Source: an uncultured Persicobacter sp. (GTDB lineage Bacteria; Bacteroidota; Bacteroidia; Cytophagales; Cyclobacteriaceae). From it: a stretch of DNA of 56,204 nucleotides. Numbering within the stretch: position 1 is the stretch's first letter; every line of letters starts with the position of its first letter. Below, piece by piece: positions 7,151 to 16,223 of the stretch. The stretch spans positions 1 through 56,204 of the forward strand of contig CANMKE010000033.1 of assembly GCA_947498325.1 (NCBI GenBank), read 5' to 3'. The position numbers and the translations under genes were made by a program. The notes beneath the pieces were generated by a model. That model saw only the letters and a list, made by a program, of their open reading frames with translations. It was not told where the DNA came from and made no database searches.

Positions 7151-10114
7151 TTACAGTTTATTGTCGTAAAGATCTGTAATCTGCTGATCTGTAATAGATT
7201 TGTAGATAAAATCTTGAATCGTGGGTCTAATATTTAAGGTAACTAATTTTTTGTTACGAGAGGTTGGATAGGTTCTATTTGATAAGAAAATATACACTAA
7301 ATCGTATTGGGGATCTACCCAAACCAACGTCCCTGTAAAGCCCGAATGCCCGTAGGAATCGCGGCTTGCATAGCGCGAGGCGGAACTCATCATGGGGTCT
7401 TCCAGGTGGGGCTTGTCCCAGCCCAACCCGCGTCGGTTGAGCGTGTATTGCTGTGCGGTGAAGGTATCAATGACCGCAGGCATAAAGTACCGCACCCCTC
7501 CGAAGGATCCTCCTTGCAGGTTCATCTGCATGAGCTTTGCCAGATCAATGGCATCGCCAAAAAGGCCCGCATGTCCCCAGGCCCCTCCATGCATGGCGGC
7601 ATGCGGATCATTCACATCGCCCCGTAATTCCTCATGCCTGAAGAAGTCATCTTTCTCCGAAGGGATAATTCTTGAAAGAGGCAATTTCCGCTTTGGGTTG
7701 AAACATAAAGTGGAAGCCCCGAGGGGTTCATAGAAGTTGTTCATCACAAATTCCTCCATCGGTTCTGAAAGTAATTTGGAAGCCAGCTGGTACATGATGT
7801 ACATGCCAATATCCGAATAGCGGTAATCGTAAGGCTTGTTCAGGCGGTCCGCAGGTTTTTCGCGCAGCGGAGAATTAATTGCCCAATGCCAGAGGGAATC
7901 TGGCAATGAGTGGCGCCCAAAAACCCCTTTGGCTACGGGCACATCGTAATCTTTTATTTTTTTGACGGAATAGTATTTTGGATCAATGCGCTTGGCCACC
8001 ATGGTGCTGTCCCAGAAAGGGTAATAAGGAAACAGCCCAGCCTGATGGCTGATGATATCGCGGATGATCAGGTCTTCCTTATTGGAGCCTTTGAGTTCTG
8101 GTAAATAGTAGGAAGCCTTTTTATCGAGGTCGATCAGGTTTTGCTGATACAAATACATCAGCACCTGCGTGGTGGCCGCCACCTTGGTTACCGAGGCCAA
8201 ATCATACACTACATCTTCCTGTACTTTCACTTTTTTTGCATAAGTCTGATAGCCATAATCACGATCAAAGACAATACTACCATTTCTGACCACCAAAATC
8301 TGCATTCCTGGTGCTGCTTTTTGCTTAATAGTCTCGGCAGCGACACTGTCAATCTTGTTTAATATCTGGCTGTCCATTCCTTCCGACTCAGGGTTCCCGC
8401 ATCTGAGCCGACGCAGATTTTGCGTCCCCAGCCCTGTACCAGCGGGGAACTTGGGCCCCGCAGAAACGGGCAGCTTCCCTTTGGCGGGAATCGCTCCAAA
8501 AATTAAGGCTGCTGCTGCCTGATGCGCTTCCTCCACATCGTCGTAGGCGCAAATGAGGTGCTCAGCATCCCCCATAAACTGTACGGCATAAGGGTTGCCA
8601 AATACGGTGACCACCACGCGGTGCCCAGCAAGCTGAAGCCGTTCGATCATCATTTGTTCTTCCCGATTGATGCCATACCGCTGACTCGCCTTACGACTCA
8701 TGTGGTGAATGCCAACCACAATGGTTCCATAGGTTTTTAGCTTTGCCTCCATACTCCTGATCTGTGCAGAGGTAGCCTTTTTCCCGAGATGGTAGCCATC
8801 GAACTCAATATACCTGTTCAGGTATTTGTAGTAAGTATTATGCCCTGTATTGCTGTTAAGCCCCAAATAGGCAAATTTGGTGGTGTCCAGCACCTGAATC
8901 GGCAGGTAATTGTCTTTGTTAGTGACCAGGGTGGCGGCCTGTTCATACATTTTATAGCGGAGGGCTTTAACTTTTGGCGTATTGAGCCTTTCTACCAACC
9001 CATCGGTTGGCAGGGGTTGCCAGTCGTTCAGGCCCGCCTTTGCCTTGGCGAGCAAAATCTTTTTAACCTTGTGGGCCACCTCTACAGAATCCAGTGTGCC
9101 ATCTGCGAGGGCTTTTTCAATGGCCGTAACTCCTTTGGCGACATTGGCAGGAAATAACAGGACGTCGTTTCCCGCCTGCAAGGCAAGTACTTCCGCCTGC
9201 CCCGGGCTAAAATTATCCGATACGGCGTGCATGTTCAACGCATCGGTAAACACCAGTCCATCGAAATGCAGATCGTCCCTTAAAATTCCCTTGATTATTT
9301 TATCTGATAATGATGCGGGACGGTTCTTGCGCCCATCAATTTTAGGCAACTCCAGATGCCCCACCATTATGCTTTCCACCCCCGCCTGAATGAGTCCGCG
9401 GAAAGGCTTCAGCTCCACCTCATCGAGCCGTGTGCGGCCATAAGGAATAACTGGCAAAGCATAATGAGAGTCCTTACCCGTATCGCCATGTCCAGGAAAA
9501 TGCTTGGCATTGGCAATAATCCCATTGCTTTGCAGCCCTCGCATATAAGCGATGGTTTTACTTTCCACATTATGGGTATTCTCCCCGAAGGAACGCGTAC
9601 CGATCACAGGGTTTTTGGGATTAACATTCACATCAGCCACAGGCGCGAAATCAATCTGCATTCCCAGGGCTTTGAACTGATCGGCCACCACGGCGCCCAT
9701 CTCATGCACAAGTTCACTTTGCGGCATGGCGCCCAAAGTCATTTGGCGGGGAAAAGCGGGAACACTATCAAGTCGCATCGAGACACCCCACTCGGCATCC
9801 ATCCCGACCCATAGTGGCGTTTTACTGACCGACTGATAATGATTCAGCAGGTTTGTCTGACGAACAGGTCCACCCTGAAAGAATATCAGTCCACCGACAT
9901 GGTACTGTTTGATGAGTCGCTCGACCATCTGCTGCTCGGGCTTTCCTTGGTTGGAATAGGCAGCCACCATAAACAACTGCCCAATTCTTTCCTTTGGACT
10001 CATGTGTTGGTAAACGCTGTCGGCCCAGTGTTTTTGTGCTTCAGTGGGCTGAGCGAACAAATAGCCATACGATATGATCAGGGTAAAGAGAAATAAAGTA
10101 ACTTTTTTCAACAT
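7151..10114 (-). CDS. Secreted GH3 beta-N-acetylhexosaminidase fused to a class C beta-lactamase-like serine hydrolase
   Basis: A 987-residue two-enzyme protein. The start is set at ATG 10114, which gives the signal peptide MLKKVTLFLFTLIISYGYLFAQ; an in-frame ATG at 10225 would put 37 non-signal residues before it. Residues about 30-390 are a NagZ-type GH3 domain: KHFPGHGDTGKDSH (204-217, with the family catalytic His/Asp dyad) and nucleophile Asp291 in FTDALNMH. Residues about 400-560 resemble the GH3 C-terminal domain. Residues about 580-980 are a serine beta-lactamase/DD-peptidase fold: SVTK (641-644), YSD (766-768) and HSG (923-925). The likely role is peptidoglycan turnover in the periplasm, removing GlcNAc and processing peptide or ester substrates. 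It is the upstream gene of the bshA operon. Confidence 0.9.
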   Translation of the reverse strand: MLKKVTLFLFTLIISYGYLFAQPTEAQKHWADSVYQHMSPKERIGQLFMVAAYSNQGKPEQQMVERLIKQYHVGGLIFFQGGPVRQTNLLNHYQSVSKTPLWVGMDAEWGVSMRLDSVPAFPRQMTLGAMPQSELVHEMGAVVADQFKALGMQIDFAPVADVNVNPKNPVIGTRSFGENTHNVESKTIAYMRGLQSNGIIANAKHFPGHGDTGKDSHYALPVIPYGRTRLDEVELKPFRGLIQAGVESIMVGHLELPKIDGRKNRPASLSDKIIKGILRDDLHFDGLVFTDALNMHAVSDNFSPGQAEVLALQAGNDVLLFPANVAKGVTAIEKALADGTLDSVEVAHKVKKILLAKAKAGLNDWQPLPTDGLVERLNTPKVKALRYKMYEQAATLVTNKDNYLPIQVLDTTKFAYLGLNSNTGHNTYYKYLNRYIEFDGYHLGKKATSAQIRSMEAKLKTYGTIVVGIHHMSRKASQRYGINREEQMMIERLQLAGHRVVVTVFGNPYAVQFMGDAEHLICAYDDVEEAHQAAAALIFGAIPAKGKLPVSAGPKFPAGTGLGTQNLRRLRCGNPESEGMDSQILNKIDSVAAETIKQKAAPGMQILVVRNGSIVFDRDYGYQTYAKKVKVQEDVVYDLASVTKVAATTQVLMYLYQQNLIDLDKKASYYLPELKGSNKEDLIIRDIISHQAGLFPYYPFWDSTMVAKRIDPKYYSVKKIKDYDVPVAKGVFGRHSLPDSLWHWAINSPLREKPADRLNKPYDYRYSDIGMYIMYQLASKLLSEPMEEFVMNNFYEPLGASTLCFNPKRKLPLSRIIPSEKDDFFRHEELRGDVNDPHAAMHGGAWGHAGLFGDAIDLAKLMQMNLQGGSFGGVRYFMPAVIDTFTAQQYTLNRRGLGWDKPHLEDPMMSSASRYASRDSYGHSGFTGTLVWVDPQYDLVYIFLSNRTYPTSRNKKLVTLNIRPTIQDFIYKSITDQQITDLYDNKL

Positions 10115-10242
10115 CAGGGGGTTGAGATTTTGACCTAAAATGAAATATCCGCTAATTTTACGGTTGGAAGCGAAAATGCGATGATATAACTTCAAATCAA
10201 AATCATTAATTTTGCATCCGGCCATTAAATGTAAAAAATGTC

Positions 10243-10596
10243 ATGAAACTTCCTTCTCTGTTTAAAATTCCGAAGCATCAACAATTCAATGTTAAGCCCC
10301 GCTATTATGATCCCGTAAAGGAGCATGTGGAAGAACGGCGCCGAATTGTTGAGCAACAAATGGCCCGCGAGGCCAGGGGAGAGTCAGATGCCGCCTATGC
10401 GTCCTCGATTCGGGAGGGCTTTCAGCGCAACCGCAAAAAAAACAGCCCAGTACGTGCTGGGATGGCGCAGGGGCTGATGGTCATAGGGCTGATTAGCTCT
10501 GTACTGATCTACTGGTTCTACGGCGATTGGGCATTTTATTTCTTCGGAATTTTTATTGCTGCCTACATTTACCTAAAAGTCAAAGGAATCCTTTAA
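10243..10596 (+). CDS. Small membrane protein conserved upstream of mutL
   Basis: A 117-residue protein. Residues 1-80 are charged and soluble (KPRYYDPVKEHVEERRR); residues about 74-116 hold two hydrophobic helices (GLMVIGLISSVLIYWFYG; FYFFGIFIAAYIYL). It resembles small Bacteroidota proteins found next to mutL that are sometimes mislabelled as riboflavin synthase subunit beta; nothing here supports riboflavin synthesis. The topology suggests a cytoplasmic N-terminal tail with a C-terminal membrane hairpin. It ends 44 bp before mutL. A -7-like TAATTTTG occurs at 10207-10214, 29 bp before the start. Function unknown. Confidence 0.8.
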   Translation: MKLPSLFKIPKHQQFNVKPRYYDPVKEHVEERRRIVEQQMAREARGESDAAYASSIREGFQRNRKKNSPVRAGMAQGLMVIGLISSVLIYWFYGDWAFYFFGIFIAAYIYLKVKGIL

Positions 10597-10640
10597 ATTT
10601 GCCCTATTCCTACTGATTAATCTTTTAAGGTCCACATTGC

Positions 10641-12635
10641 ATGTCTGATATTATCAAACTTCTTCCTGACGCATTAGCCAACCAAATTGCTGCGGGAGAG
10701 GTCGTTCAACGCCCTGCCTCCGTAGTTAAAGAATTGGTAGAAAATGCGATTGATGCCCATGCCACCGCCATTCAGGTGATCGTAAAAAATGCAGGAAAAT
10801 CCCTCATTCAGATCATTGACAATGGTAATGGGATGAGCCCTTCGGATGCGCGCATGAGTTTTGAGCGGCATGCGACCTCCAAGATTACCTCTTCGGAAGA
10901 CCTATTTTCTATTCGCACCATGGGGTTTCGTGGCGAAGCGATCGCTTCTATTGCCGCCGTATCTCAGGTGGAGCTGAAAACTCGGCAGGCAGAGGATGAA
11001 GTAGGAACACTTATTATTAATGAAGGCGCTGAATTTAAGGAGCAAACACCTGTAGCCACCGCTGTGGGCACCTCTTTTGCGATCAAGAACTTATTCTTCA
11101 ATGTTCCTGCACGCCGAAAATTTCTAAAAAGTAACCAGGTAGAGCAGAAACATATTATTGAAGATTTTCAGCGCCTTGCACTGGCACACCCTGATGTGGC
11201 CTTCTCGCTGAACCTCAACGAGCGGGAGATTTTCAAGCTGCCACGCACGAAGCTCTCGCAGCGCATCGTTAATATTTTCGGTAAAAATTACCGCAGCCAG
11301 ATGGTCCCTATGGAAGAAGAGGTGCCACATTTAAAAGTATCGGGCTATGTCGGGAAACCCGAGGGGGCAAAAAAAACCCGTGGCGAGCAATTTATCTTTG
11401 TGAATAACCGCTTTATAAAAAGCAGTTACCTGAATCACGCCATTACGAATGCTTATGATGGCCTGCTGAACAAAGATACTTACCCTTTTTATGTCATCTT
11501 TCTGGAGATGGACCCTGAGCAGATTGACATCAATGTACACCCGACCAAAACAGAGATTAAGTTTGATGATGAAAAAACGGTATATGCCATTTTGCAGGCA
11601 ACCGTTCGTCAGGCCATTGGTGCACATCACCTGGCTCCTGCCCTTGATTTTGACAGTAACGTCAATTTTACACCCCTACTGAATATCGACCTCAACCCCG
11701 AGGAGCTTGACAAAGAGATGATCAGTACCAAAGGACAGGATGATACGCCCGTTATTCCACGTGAGGAACCCAAAACCTTTCTGAAAGGGTTTTCCTCTGC
11801 GGCTTCCCCTTCCAGTGAACAAGCCGATGTGTTCAGGCCTTCCCCAGGGAAAAGCCAACAATGGGAACAGATGTTTGAACAGAGCGACAACACACCGTCC
11901 ACTTACCAGCCAACAACTGGGCGTTCGGAAAATACGGATAACAATTTTGAAACCAGGACTTTCCAATCTCGCGGACAGGAACAAACAGGGGCGATTACTT
12001 TTGAAAGCGCCGCCAATCAGTTGCGAAAAAAAGACCGCCTGAGTTCGGAGTTTTTCAATACGGAAGATTCCCTGAGCCCTTTTCAGGTACTGAATCAGTT
12101 TATTGGTTTGCCTTCAAAAACAGGGCTGATGCTCATTGATCAGCAAGCGGCACATGAACGCATTCTGTATGAAAAATACGCAGCGACACTGGTTACTAAA
12201 ACAGGCTCCTCTCAGCAATTTCTATTTCCTCAGAGTATTCAACTCAATGCCGCTGACTACAATCTGGTGATGGACCTTGAAGATGAAATTCGTTACCTCG
12301 GCTTTGATTTTGAACTTCGTGAGCAAAACATGATTAGCCTTAACGGCATCCCCTGCGACTGCAATACCCACGGCAGCGGTGAACAAGCGCTTTTTGAGGG
12401 CTTGCTTGAGCAGTACAAACAAAATCAGCAAGACCTTTCCCTGAACCGACAGGATAACATTGCCCGCGCAATTGCCCGTCGGTCAGCGATAAAAAATGGC
12501 ACAAAACTGACCATCGAAGAAATGAGAAACCTGCTCGAGCAACTGTTTGCCTGCGCAAACCCAAACTATGCCCCCAATGGGCAAAAAACCTATACGGTAC
12601 TCGATGGGGATCGCATGGCGGGTTTCTTTAAGTAA
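10641..12635 (+). CDS. mutL: DNA mismatch repair protein MutL
   Basis: A 664-residue mismatch-repair ATPase that links MutS to strand processing. The N-terminal GHKL ATPase motifs are intact: ELVENAIDA, DNGNGM, RHATSKI and GFRGEAIASI. The transducer domain follows (about 210-330), then a Ser/Gln/Thr-rich linker (about 375-470) and the C-terminal dimerisation domain (about 475-664). In the endonuclease region the first motif reads DQQAAHER from residue 500 (canonical DQHA), and the zinc-site motif CPHGRP is replaced by APNGQK (644-649). A TAAATTTG box at 10594-10601 overlaps the preceding stop and could be an internal promoter. Confidence 0.97.
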   Translation: MSDIIKLLPDALANQIAAGEVVQRPASVVKELVENAIDAHATAIQVIVKNAGKSLIQIIDNGNGMSPSDARMSFERHATSKITSSEDLFSIRTMGFRGEAIASIAAVSQVELKTRQAEDEVGTLIINEGAEFKEQTPVATAVGTSFAIKNLFFNVPARRKFLKSNQVEQKHIIEDFQRLALAHPDVAFSLNLNEREIFKLPRTKLSQRIVNIFGKNYRSQMVPMEEEVPHLKVSGYVGKPEGAKKTRGEQFIFVNNRFIKSSYLNHAITNAYDGLLNKDTYPFYVIFLEMDPEQIDINVHPTKTEIKFDDEKTVYAILQATVRQAIGAHHLAPALDFDSNVNFTPLLNIDLNPEELDKEMISTKGQDDTPVIPREEPKTFLKGFSSAASPSSEQADVFRPSPGKSQQWEQMFEQSDNTPSTYQPTTGRSENTDNNFETRTFQSRGQEQTGAITFESAANQLRKKDRLSSEFFNTEDSLSPFQVLNQFIGLPSKTGLMLIDQQAAHERILYEKYAATLVTKTGSSQQFLFPQSIQLNAADYNLVMDLEDEIRYLGFDFELREQNMISLNGIPCDCNTHGSGEQALFEGLLEQYKQNQQDLSLNRQDNIARAIARRSAIKNGTKLTIEEMRNLLEQLFACANPNYAPNGQKTYTVLDGDRMAGFFK

Positions 12636-12646
12636 GACAGCAGCTG

Positions 12647-12670
12647 TACGGACGTTGCCTGCGACGTCCC
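12647..12670. repeat. 24-bp intergenic palindromic repeat, copy 1
   Basis: This near-palindrome begins TACGGACGTTGC and ends ACGTCCC. It lies 11 bp after the mutL stop and is further framed by CAGCAG and CTGCTG. Two further copies lie at 20568-20591 and 21839-21862. All are intergenic and can form a GGACGT...ACGTCC hairpin. A smaller palindrome, ACGGACATCCGT, follows at 12736-12747. Confidence 0.75.
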
Positions 12671-12777
12671 TGCTGCCACAAAAACACTTTATCCCTCCTT
12701 TTGTAAATTATATTATTTACATTTGAATTCTACAGACGGACATCCGTAAATATTGTAAATTCAAAAAGATAATTTAT

Positions 12778-13617
12778 ATGATGGGAAGAATCACTCCTAT
12801 GGTGAAAAACCTGCTGCTGATCAATATCGCAGTATATATTCTAACCAGTGTCATCCACACCCCACTTTCTAACCTGATTACCAACTATGGTGCCCTTCGC
12901 TATCTGAACAGCCAGTGGTTCCTTCCTTTTCAGGTGATCACCTATATGTTTATGCACGGAGGCTTCTGGCATATCGCTTCCAACATGCTCGGGCTGTTTT
13001 TTCTCGCCCCGCTATTGGAACAGGTGTGGGGACCAAAAAAATTCCTTATTTATTATATGGCCTGTGGTATAGGTGCCGGGATTCTTTATGCCGGTGCGGG
13101 TTCTGTGGAATCTATGTATGTCAATAAAAACATCAACTCCTACCTTTCTATTGAACATCCCACACCCCAACAATACAATGATGTGGTGGACATACTTGAT
13201 CGGCATGCTGATAATTATATCAATATTCCCGGTCTGCGCGATCTTTATTATGACTACAGCGAACAAGGCGCCAGCCAGTCTAATTTTGAAAGAGACAGCA
13301 AACGGATCATGTTTAAAGTGAGTGAGGTTTACAAAGCAAGCAGGGACCGTTTCCAGCTTATTGGGGCTTCAGGCGCTATTTTCGGTATTATCCTCGCTTT
13401 CGGCATGATGTTCCCCAACCTCGAACTCATGTTACTGTTCCCCCCTATCCCCATCAAAGCAAAGTATTTTGCCCTCATGTATGGAGCCTATGAACTCTTC
13501 AGGGGCGTCAATCAATCGCCGGGAGATAATGTTGCTCACTTTGCGCATATTGCCGGGATGATTGTTGGATTTATTATATTACGACAGTGGAAAAAGCAAC
13601 ATGGCAGTTTTTATTAA
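12778..13617 (+). CDS. Rhomboid-family intramembrane serine protease with large loop insertion
   Basis: A 279-residue polytopic membrane protease that cleaves within or near transmembrane helices. The catalytic Ser198 sits in GASGAIFG and the catalytic His257 in AHFAHIAGM. The helix-2 motif H-x-x-x-N is present (His65, Asn69 in FWHIASNM). Between the third and fourth helices is an inserted soluble segment of about 85 residues (about 110-192). Two adjacent ATG codons (12778, 12781) could both start translation. A TACATTTG box at 12718-12725 is a -7 candidate, with no -33 at normal spacing. The second rhomboid follows 68 bp later. Substrates unknown. Confidence 0.93.
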   Translation: MMGRITPMVKNLLLINIAVYILTSVIHTPLSNLITNYGALRYLNSQWFLPFQVITYMFMHGGFWHIASNMLGLFFLAPLLEQVWGPKKFLIYYMACGIGAGILYAGAGSVESMYVNKNINSYLSIEHPTPQQYNDVVDILDRHADNYINIPGLRDLYYDYSEQGASQSNFERDSKRIMFKVSEVYKASRDRFQLIGASGAIFGIILAFGMMFPNLELMLLFPPIPIKAKYFALMYGAYELFRGVNQSPGDNVAHFAHIAGMIVGFIILRQWKKQHGSFY

Positions 13618-13685
13618 AGCTTGCCCCGCAGAATCGAACCGACAGAATGATTCTGCGTTAATCTTGTTGTAAGAAAAGCACTAAA

Positions 13686-14591
13686 ATGAACGGTATATTT
13701 AACGAAATAAAGAATTCCTGGAATCGCCCCAATAATGGGCTAATGCAATTGATTATCGTCAATGTAGCAGTATTTATCGCAGTAATCCTCACGAAGGTAG
13801 TCATGACATTAGCCGGATATCATCAGGTTTATGTAGAGATGATGTCCTACTTAATGCTTCCTGCTGATATTCATACTTTCATTTACCGACCGTGGACGAT
13901 CTTCACCTACTTCTTTTTACATGAAGCGCCACTGCATCTGCTGATCAATATGTTTGTATTGTATTGGTTCGGAAGTATCCTGCTTCAGTTCAAAGGGCAG
14001 GGAAAGCTGATTACTTTGTATAGCCTCGGTGGGGTTGTCGGTGGTTTATTTTACCTGTTACTCTTTAATACGCTTCCATTCTTCTCGGAACAAGTGGCCC
14101 TGAGCCAAATGTTAGGTGCTTCGGGAGGTGTATTTGCCGTTGTGGTTGGTGCAGCAACACTCGTTCCCAATTATCGGGTAAATTTATTTTTACTCGGTGA
14201 GGTGCGCTTAAAGTTTATTGCATTGGTGTATGTGTTGTTTTCACTTGCTGATACCACAGGTGCAAACGCTGGAGGAAATATTGCCCATATCGGTGGAGCA
14301 TTGGCTGGTTTTATTTATGTGCTCAGCCTGCGGAATCATAATGGCGATATTTCTGATATTTTCTCAGGAGTCAGGGGTTGGTGGAACAGTTTGTTCACTA
14401 AACCTTCGAAGATCAAAGTAACGCATAAAGCGGAGTTTCAGACCAAATACCGCTATAACAACAAGCCCAATGTAGGGGTGGATGTAGATCAGGCCGTGAT
14501 TGATTCAATTCTTGATAAAATCTCTGCCAATGGCTATGAAAGCCTCACTAAAGAGGAAAAAGAAAAGCTTTTTAATGCCAGTAAAAAGTAA
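13686..14591 (+). CDS. Rhomboid-family intramembrane serine protease
   Basis: A 301-residue second rhomboid in tandem with the first. It has Ser146 in GASGGVFAV, His201 in NIAHIGGALAG and the H-x-x-x-N motif (His84, Asn88 in LHLLINM). It lacks the long loop of its neighbour but has a C-terminal cytoplasmic tail of about 85 residues (about 217-301), ending in an acidic and lysine-rich helix (DSILDKISANGYESLTKEEKEKL cut short here: key part LTKEEKEKL). A 9-bp stem, CGCAGAATC/GATTCTGCG (13626-13657), lies between the genes without a T-run. The pair probably forms one transcription unit ending at 14614-14663. Confidence 0.93.
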   Translation: MNGIFNEIKNSWNRPNNGLMQLIIVNVAVFIAVILTKVVMTLAGYHQVYVEMMSYLMLPADIHTFIYRPWTIFTYFFLHEAPLHLLINMFVLYWFGSILLQFKGQGKLITLYSLGGVVGGLFYLLLFNTLPFFSEQVALSQMLGASGGVFAVVVGAATLVPNYRVNLFLLGEVRLKFIALVYVLFSLADTTGANAGGNIAHIGGALAGFIYVLSLRNHNGDISDIFSGVRGWWNSLFTKPSKIKVTHKAEFQTKYRYNNKPNVGVDVDQAVIDSILDKISANGYESLTKEEKEKLFNASKK

Positions 14592-14613
14592 TTAAACAGG
14601 AAATTCAAGGTCT

Positions 14614-14663
14614 AAAAAAAAGCCACATTGAAACCGATTTTTTGGTTTTAATGTGGCTTTTTT
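14614..14663. terminator. Bidirectional terminator
   Basis: Long stem: an A-run, AGCCACATTGAAACC (14620-14634), a short loop, GGTTTTAATGTGGCT (14644-14658) and a T-run. It lies between the rhomboid pair (+) and the Rieske-like lipoprotein gene (-). Confidence 0.9.
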
Positions 14664-14680
14664 GTTGAGCATATTTTCGA

Positions 14681-15118
14681 TCAGTAACGGTAAATAAGAA
14701 GGTTACCGTTACCTTCATCTGCAACCTGATAGGGTAAAAGATCATTTAACGCAGGCCCTGAAAGATATCTACCTAGGCGGCTGAAATGTGATCGACACCC
14801 TTCACTGGGGTCTATGATCTGACTATAACCCGTATCTTCATCCATTACCAAAGCCTTGCAATCGTGCTCTGTAAAATAGGAACACAGCCTGTCAAATGCC
14901 CGATAGCTCCCATCATTGTTATTGACCAACAGAATCCCTTTGATCCCCACATCATTTAAATACATGAAGCCATTGTGTTTGGTTAATTCTGGGTAATTAT
15001 TCACGTTTAACCGCTTTTCAACGCGCTTATACGGCCAGCCTACCTGTTGAGTGTCAGGCCCACAAGCTTGCATAAAAGTGGCCACGGCTAAAAATAGGAC
15101 AATCAAAAATTTCTTCAT
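14681..15118 (-). CDS. Rieske-fold-like lipoprotein with incomplete cluster ligands
   Basis: A 145-residue predicted lipoprotein. The start is ATG 15118 (MKKFLIVLFLAVATFMQAC), giving a lipobox Cys at residue 19; the frame extends upstream only from a TTG. The C-terminal half has the layout of a small Rieske domain: LCSYFTEHDC, then GCRSHFSRLGRYLSGPA and PYQV. The usual ligands are C-x-H and C-x-x-H. Here the first pair reads C-S-Y, while the second (C-R-S-H) is kept, so a normal [2Fe-2S] cluster is doubtful. The terminator of pheS lies within its upstream region, so it needs its own promoter or read-through. Function unknown. Confidence 0.65.
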   Translation of the reverse strand: MKKFLIVLFLAVATFMQACGPDTQQVGWPYKRVEKRLNVNNYPELTKHNGFMYLNDVGIKGILLVNNNDGSYRAFDRLCSYFTEHDCKALVMDEDTGYSQIIDPSEGCRSHFSRLGRYLSGPALNDLLPYQVADEGNGNLLIYRY

Positions 15119-15137
15119 GGGAATAAAAATAATGTTC

Positions 15138-15174
15138 AAAAAAAAAGACATCCAAGCGAACCGAGATGTCTTTT
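15138..15174 (-). terminator. Terminator of pheS
   Basis: Read on the minus strand: AAAAGACATC, a 12-nt loop, GATGTCTTTT and a run of nine Ts in total. It starts 21 bp after the pheS stop and ends 20 bp before the lipoprotein ATG. Confidence 0.85.
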
Positions 15175-15194
15175 GAAAGCAGTACAAGACCTGC

Positions 15195-16223
15195 CTATTT
15201 TATATTTTTAAACTGCTTCAGGAAGCGGACATCGTTTTCGGTAAACAATCGCAAATCGTTGATCTGATACAACAACATGGTGATACGCTCGATTCCCATC
15301 CCGAAAGCAAATCCTGAATATTTCTCAGGGTCAATATTTGAAGAGGTCAATACGTTAGGATCAACCATACCTGCACCACCGATTTCTACCCAACCAGTAT
15401 ATTTACAGATATTACATCCTTTTCCCTTACAGATATTACATGAAATATCTACCTCCACAGAAGGCTCAGTAAATGGGAAATAAGAAGGACGGAAACGGAT
15501 TTTGGTATCTTTTCCGAAAAGCTCTTTCACAAAATGGTAAAGCGTCTGCTTCAAATCTTTGAAAGATACATTCTCATCAATGTACAAACCTTCTACCTGA
15601 TGGAATACACAGTGTGCACGTGCTGAAATCGCCTCATTACGATATACACGACCAGGAGACAAGGTACGGATTGGTGGCTTCTGATTTTCCATCACACGTA
15701 CCTGCACCGATGAAGTATGCGTACGCAATGCGATATCAGGGTTACGCTCAATAAAGAAAGTATCCTGCATTTCACGCGCAGGGTGATTCTCAGGAAAGTT
15801 CAATGCCGAGAAGTTATGCCAGTCGTCTTCTACCTCAGGACCTTCCGACAAGTTGAATCCGATACGCTCAAAAATCTCAATGATTCTTGCCTTAGTGGCC
15901 AAAATTGGGTGCTGTGCGCCCAATTGGTCTGCTACAGGAGGCAAAGTCAGGTCTGGCACATTGGCTAATTTCTCACTGCCTTCTTTGGTCTCCAAATCAT
16001 CTACAAACGATTTAAATCGGTTTGTTGCGATGTTTTTCAGCTCATTCAGTGTACGGCCCATCTCGCGTTTCACCTCTTGGTCGGCTGTTTTCAGTTCATT
16101 GAATAAATCACCAACAACCGATTTACGGCTAATAAACTTCATTCTGTACTGCTCCAATTCCTCAGCAGTCTCTACAATATAGGCTTCGATCTCTTTTTTG
16201 AGCTCTTCAACTTTCTCTTTCAT
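15195..16223 (-). CDS. pheS: Phenylalanine--tRNA ligase alpha subunit
   Basis: The catalytic alpha subunit of the (alpha-beta)2 phenylalanyl-tRNA synthetase, 342 residues, normal length. The N-terminal part (1-85) is a coiled-coil tRNA-binding arm. The class II core follows: motif 2 near [18 protein letters not shown], and motif 3 [13 protein letters not shown] near the C-terminus. A four-Cys segment, [12 protein letters not shown], precedes the Gly-rich [10 protein letters not shown] loop, as in other PheS. pheT is not adjacent. I see no T-box or Phe-rich leader peptide upstream. Confidence 0.97.
   Translation of the reverse strand: MKEKVEELKKEIEAYIVETAEELEQYRMKFISRKSVVGDLFNELKTADQEVKREMGRTLNELKNIATNRFKSFVDDLETKEGSEKLANVPDLTLPPVADQLGAQHPILATKARIIEIFERIGFNLSEGPEVEDDWHNFSALNFPENHPAREMQDTFFIERNPDIALRTHTSSVQVRVMENQKPPIRTLSPGRVYRNEAISARAHCVFHQVEGLYIDENVSFKDLKQTLYHFVKELFGKDTKIRFRPSYFPFTEPSVEVDISCNICKGKGCNICKYTGWVEIGGAGMVDPNVLTSSNIDPEKYSGFAFGMGIERITMLLYQINDLRLFTENDVRFLKQFKNIK

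Noticed and set aside
10115-10225. N-terminal extension of the GH3-serine hydrolase from ATG 10225
   Set aside because: It would bury the signal peptide behind 37 residues with no family support; ATG 10114 starts exactly at the signal peptide.
10243-10596. Riboflavin synthase beta subunit
   Set aside because: This is a common label for the family, but the sequence is a small two-helix membrane protein with no lumazine synthase feature.
13626-13657. Terminator between the two rhomboid genes
   Set aside because: The 9-bp stem CGCAGAATC/GATTCTGCG is not followed by a T-run, so read-through into the second gene is more likely.
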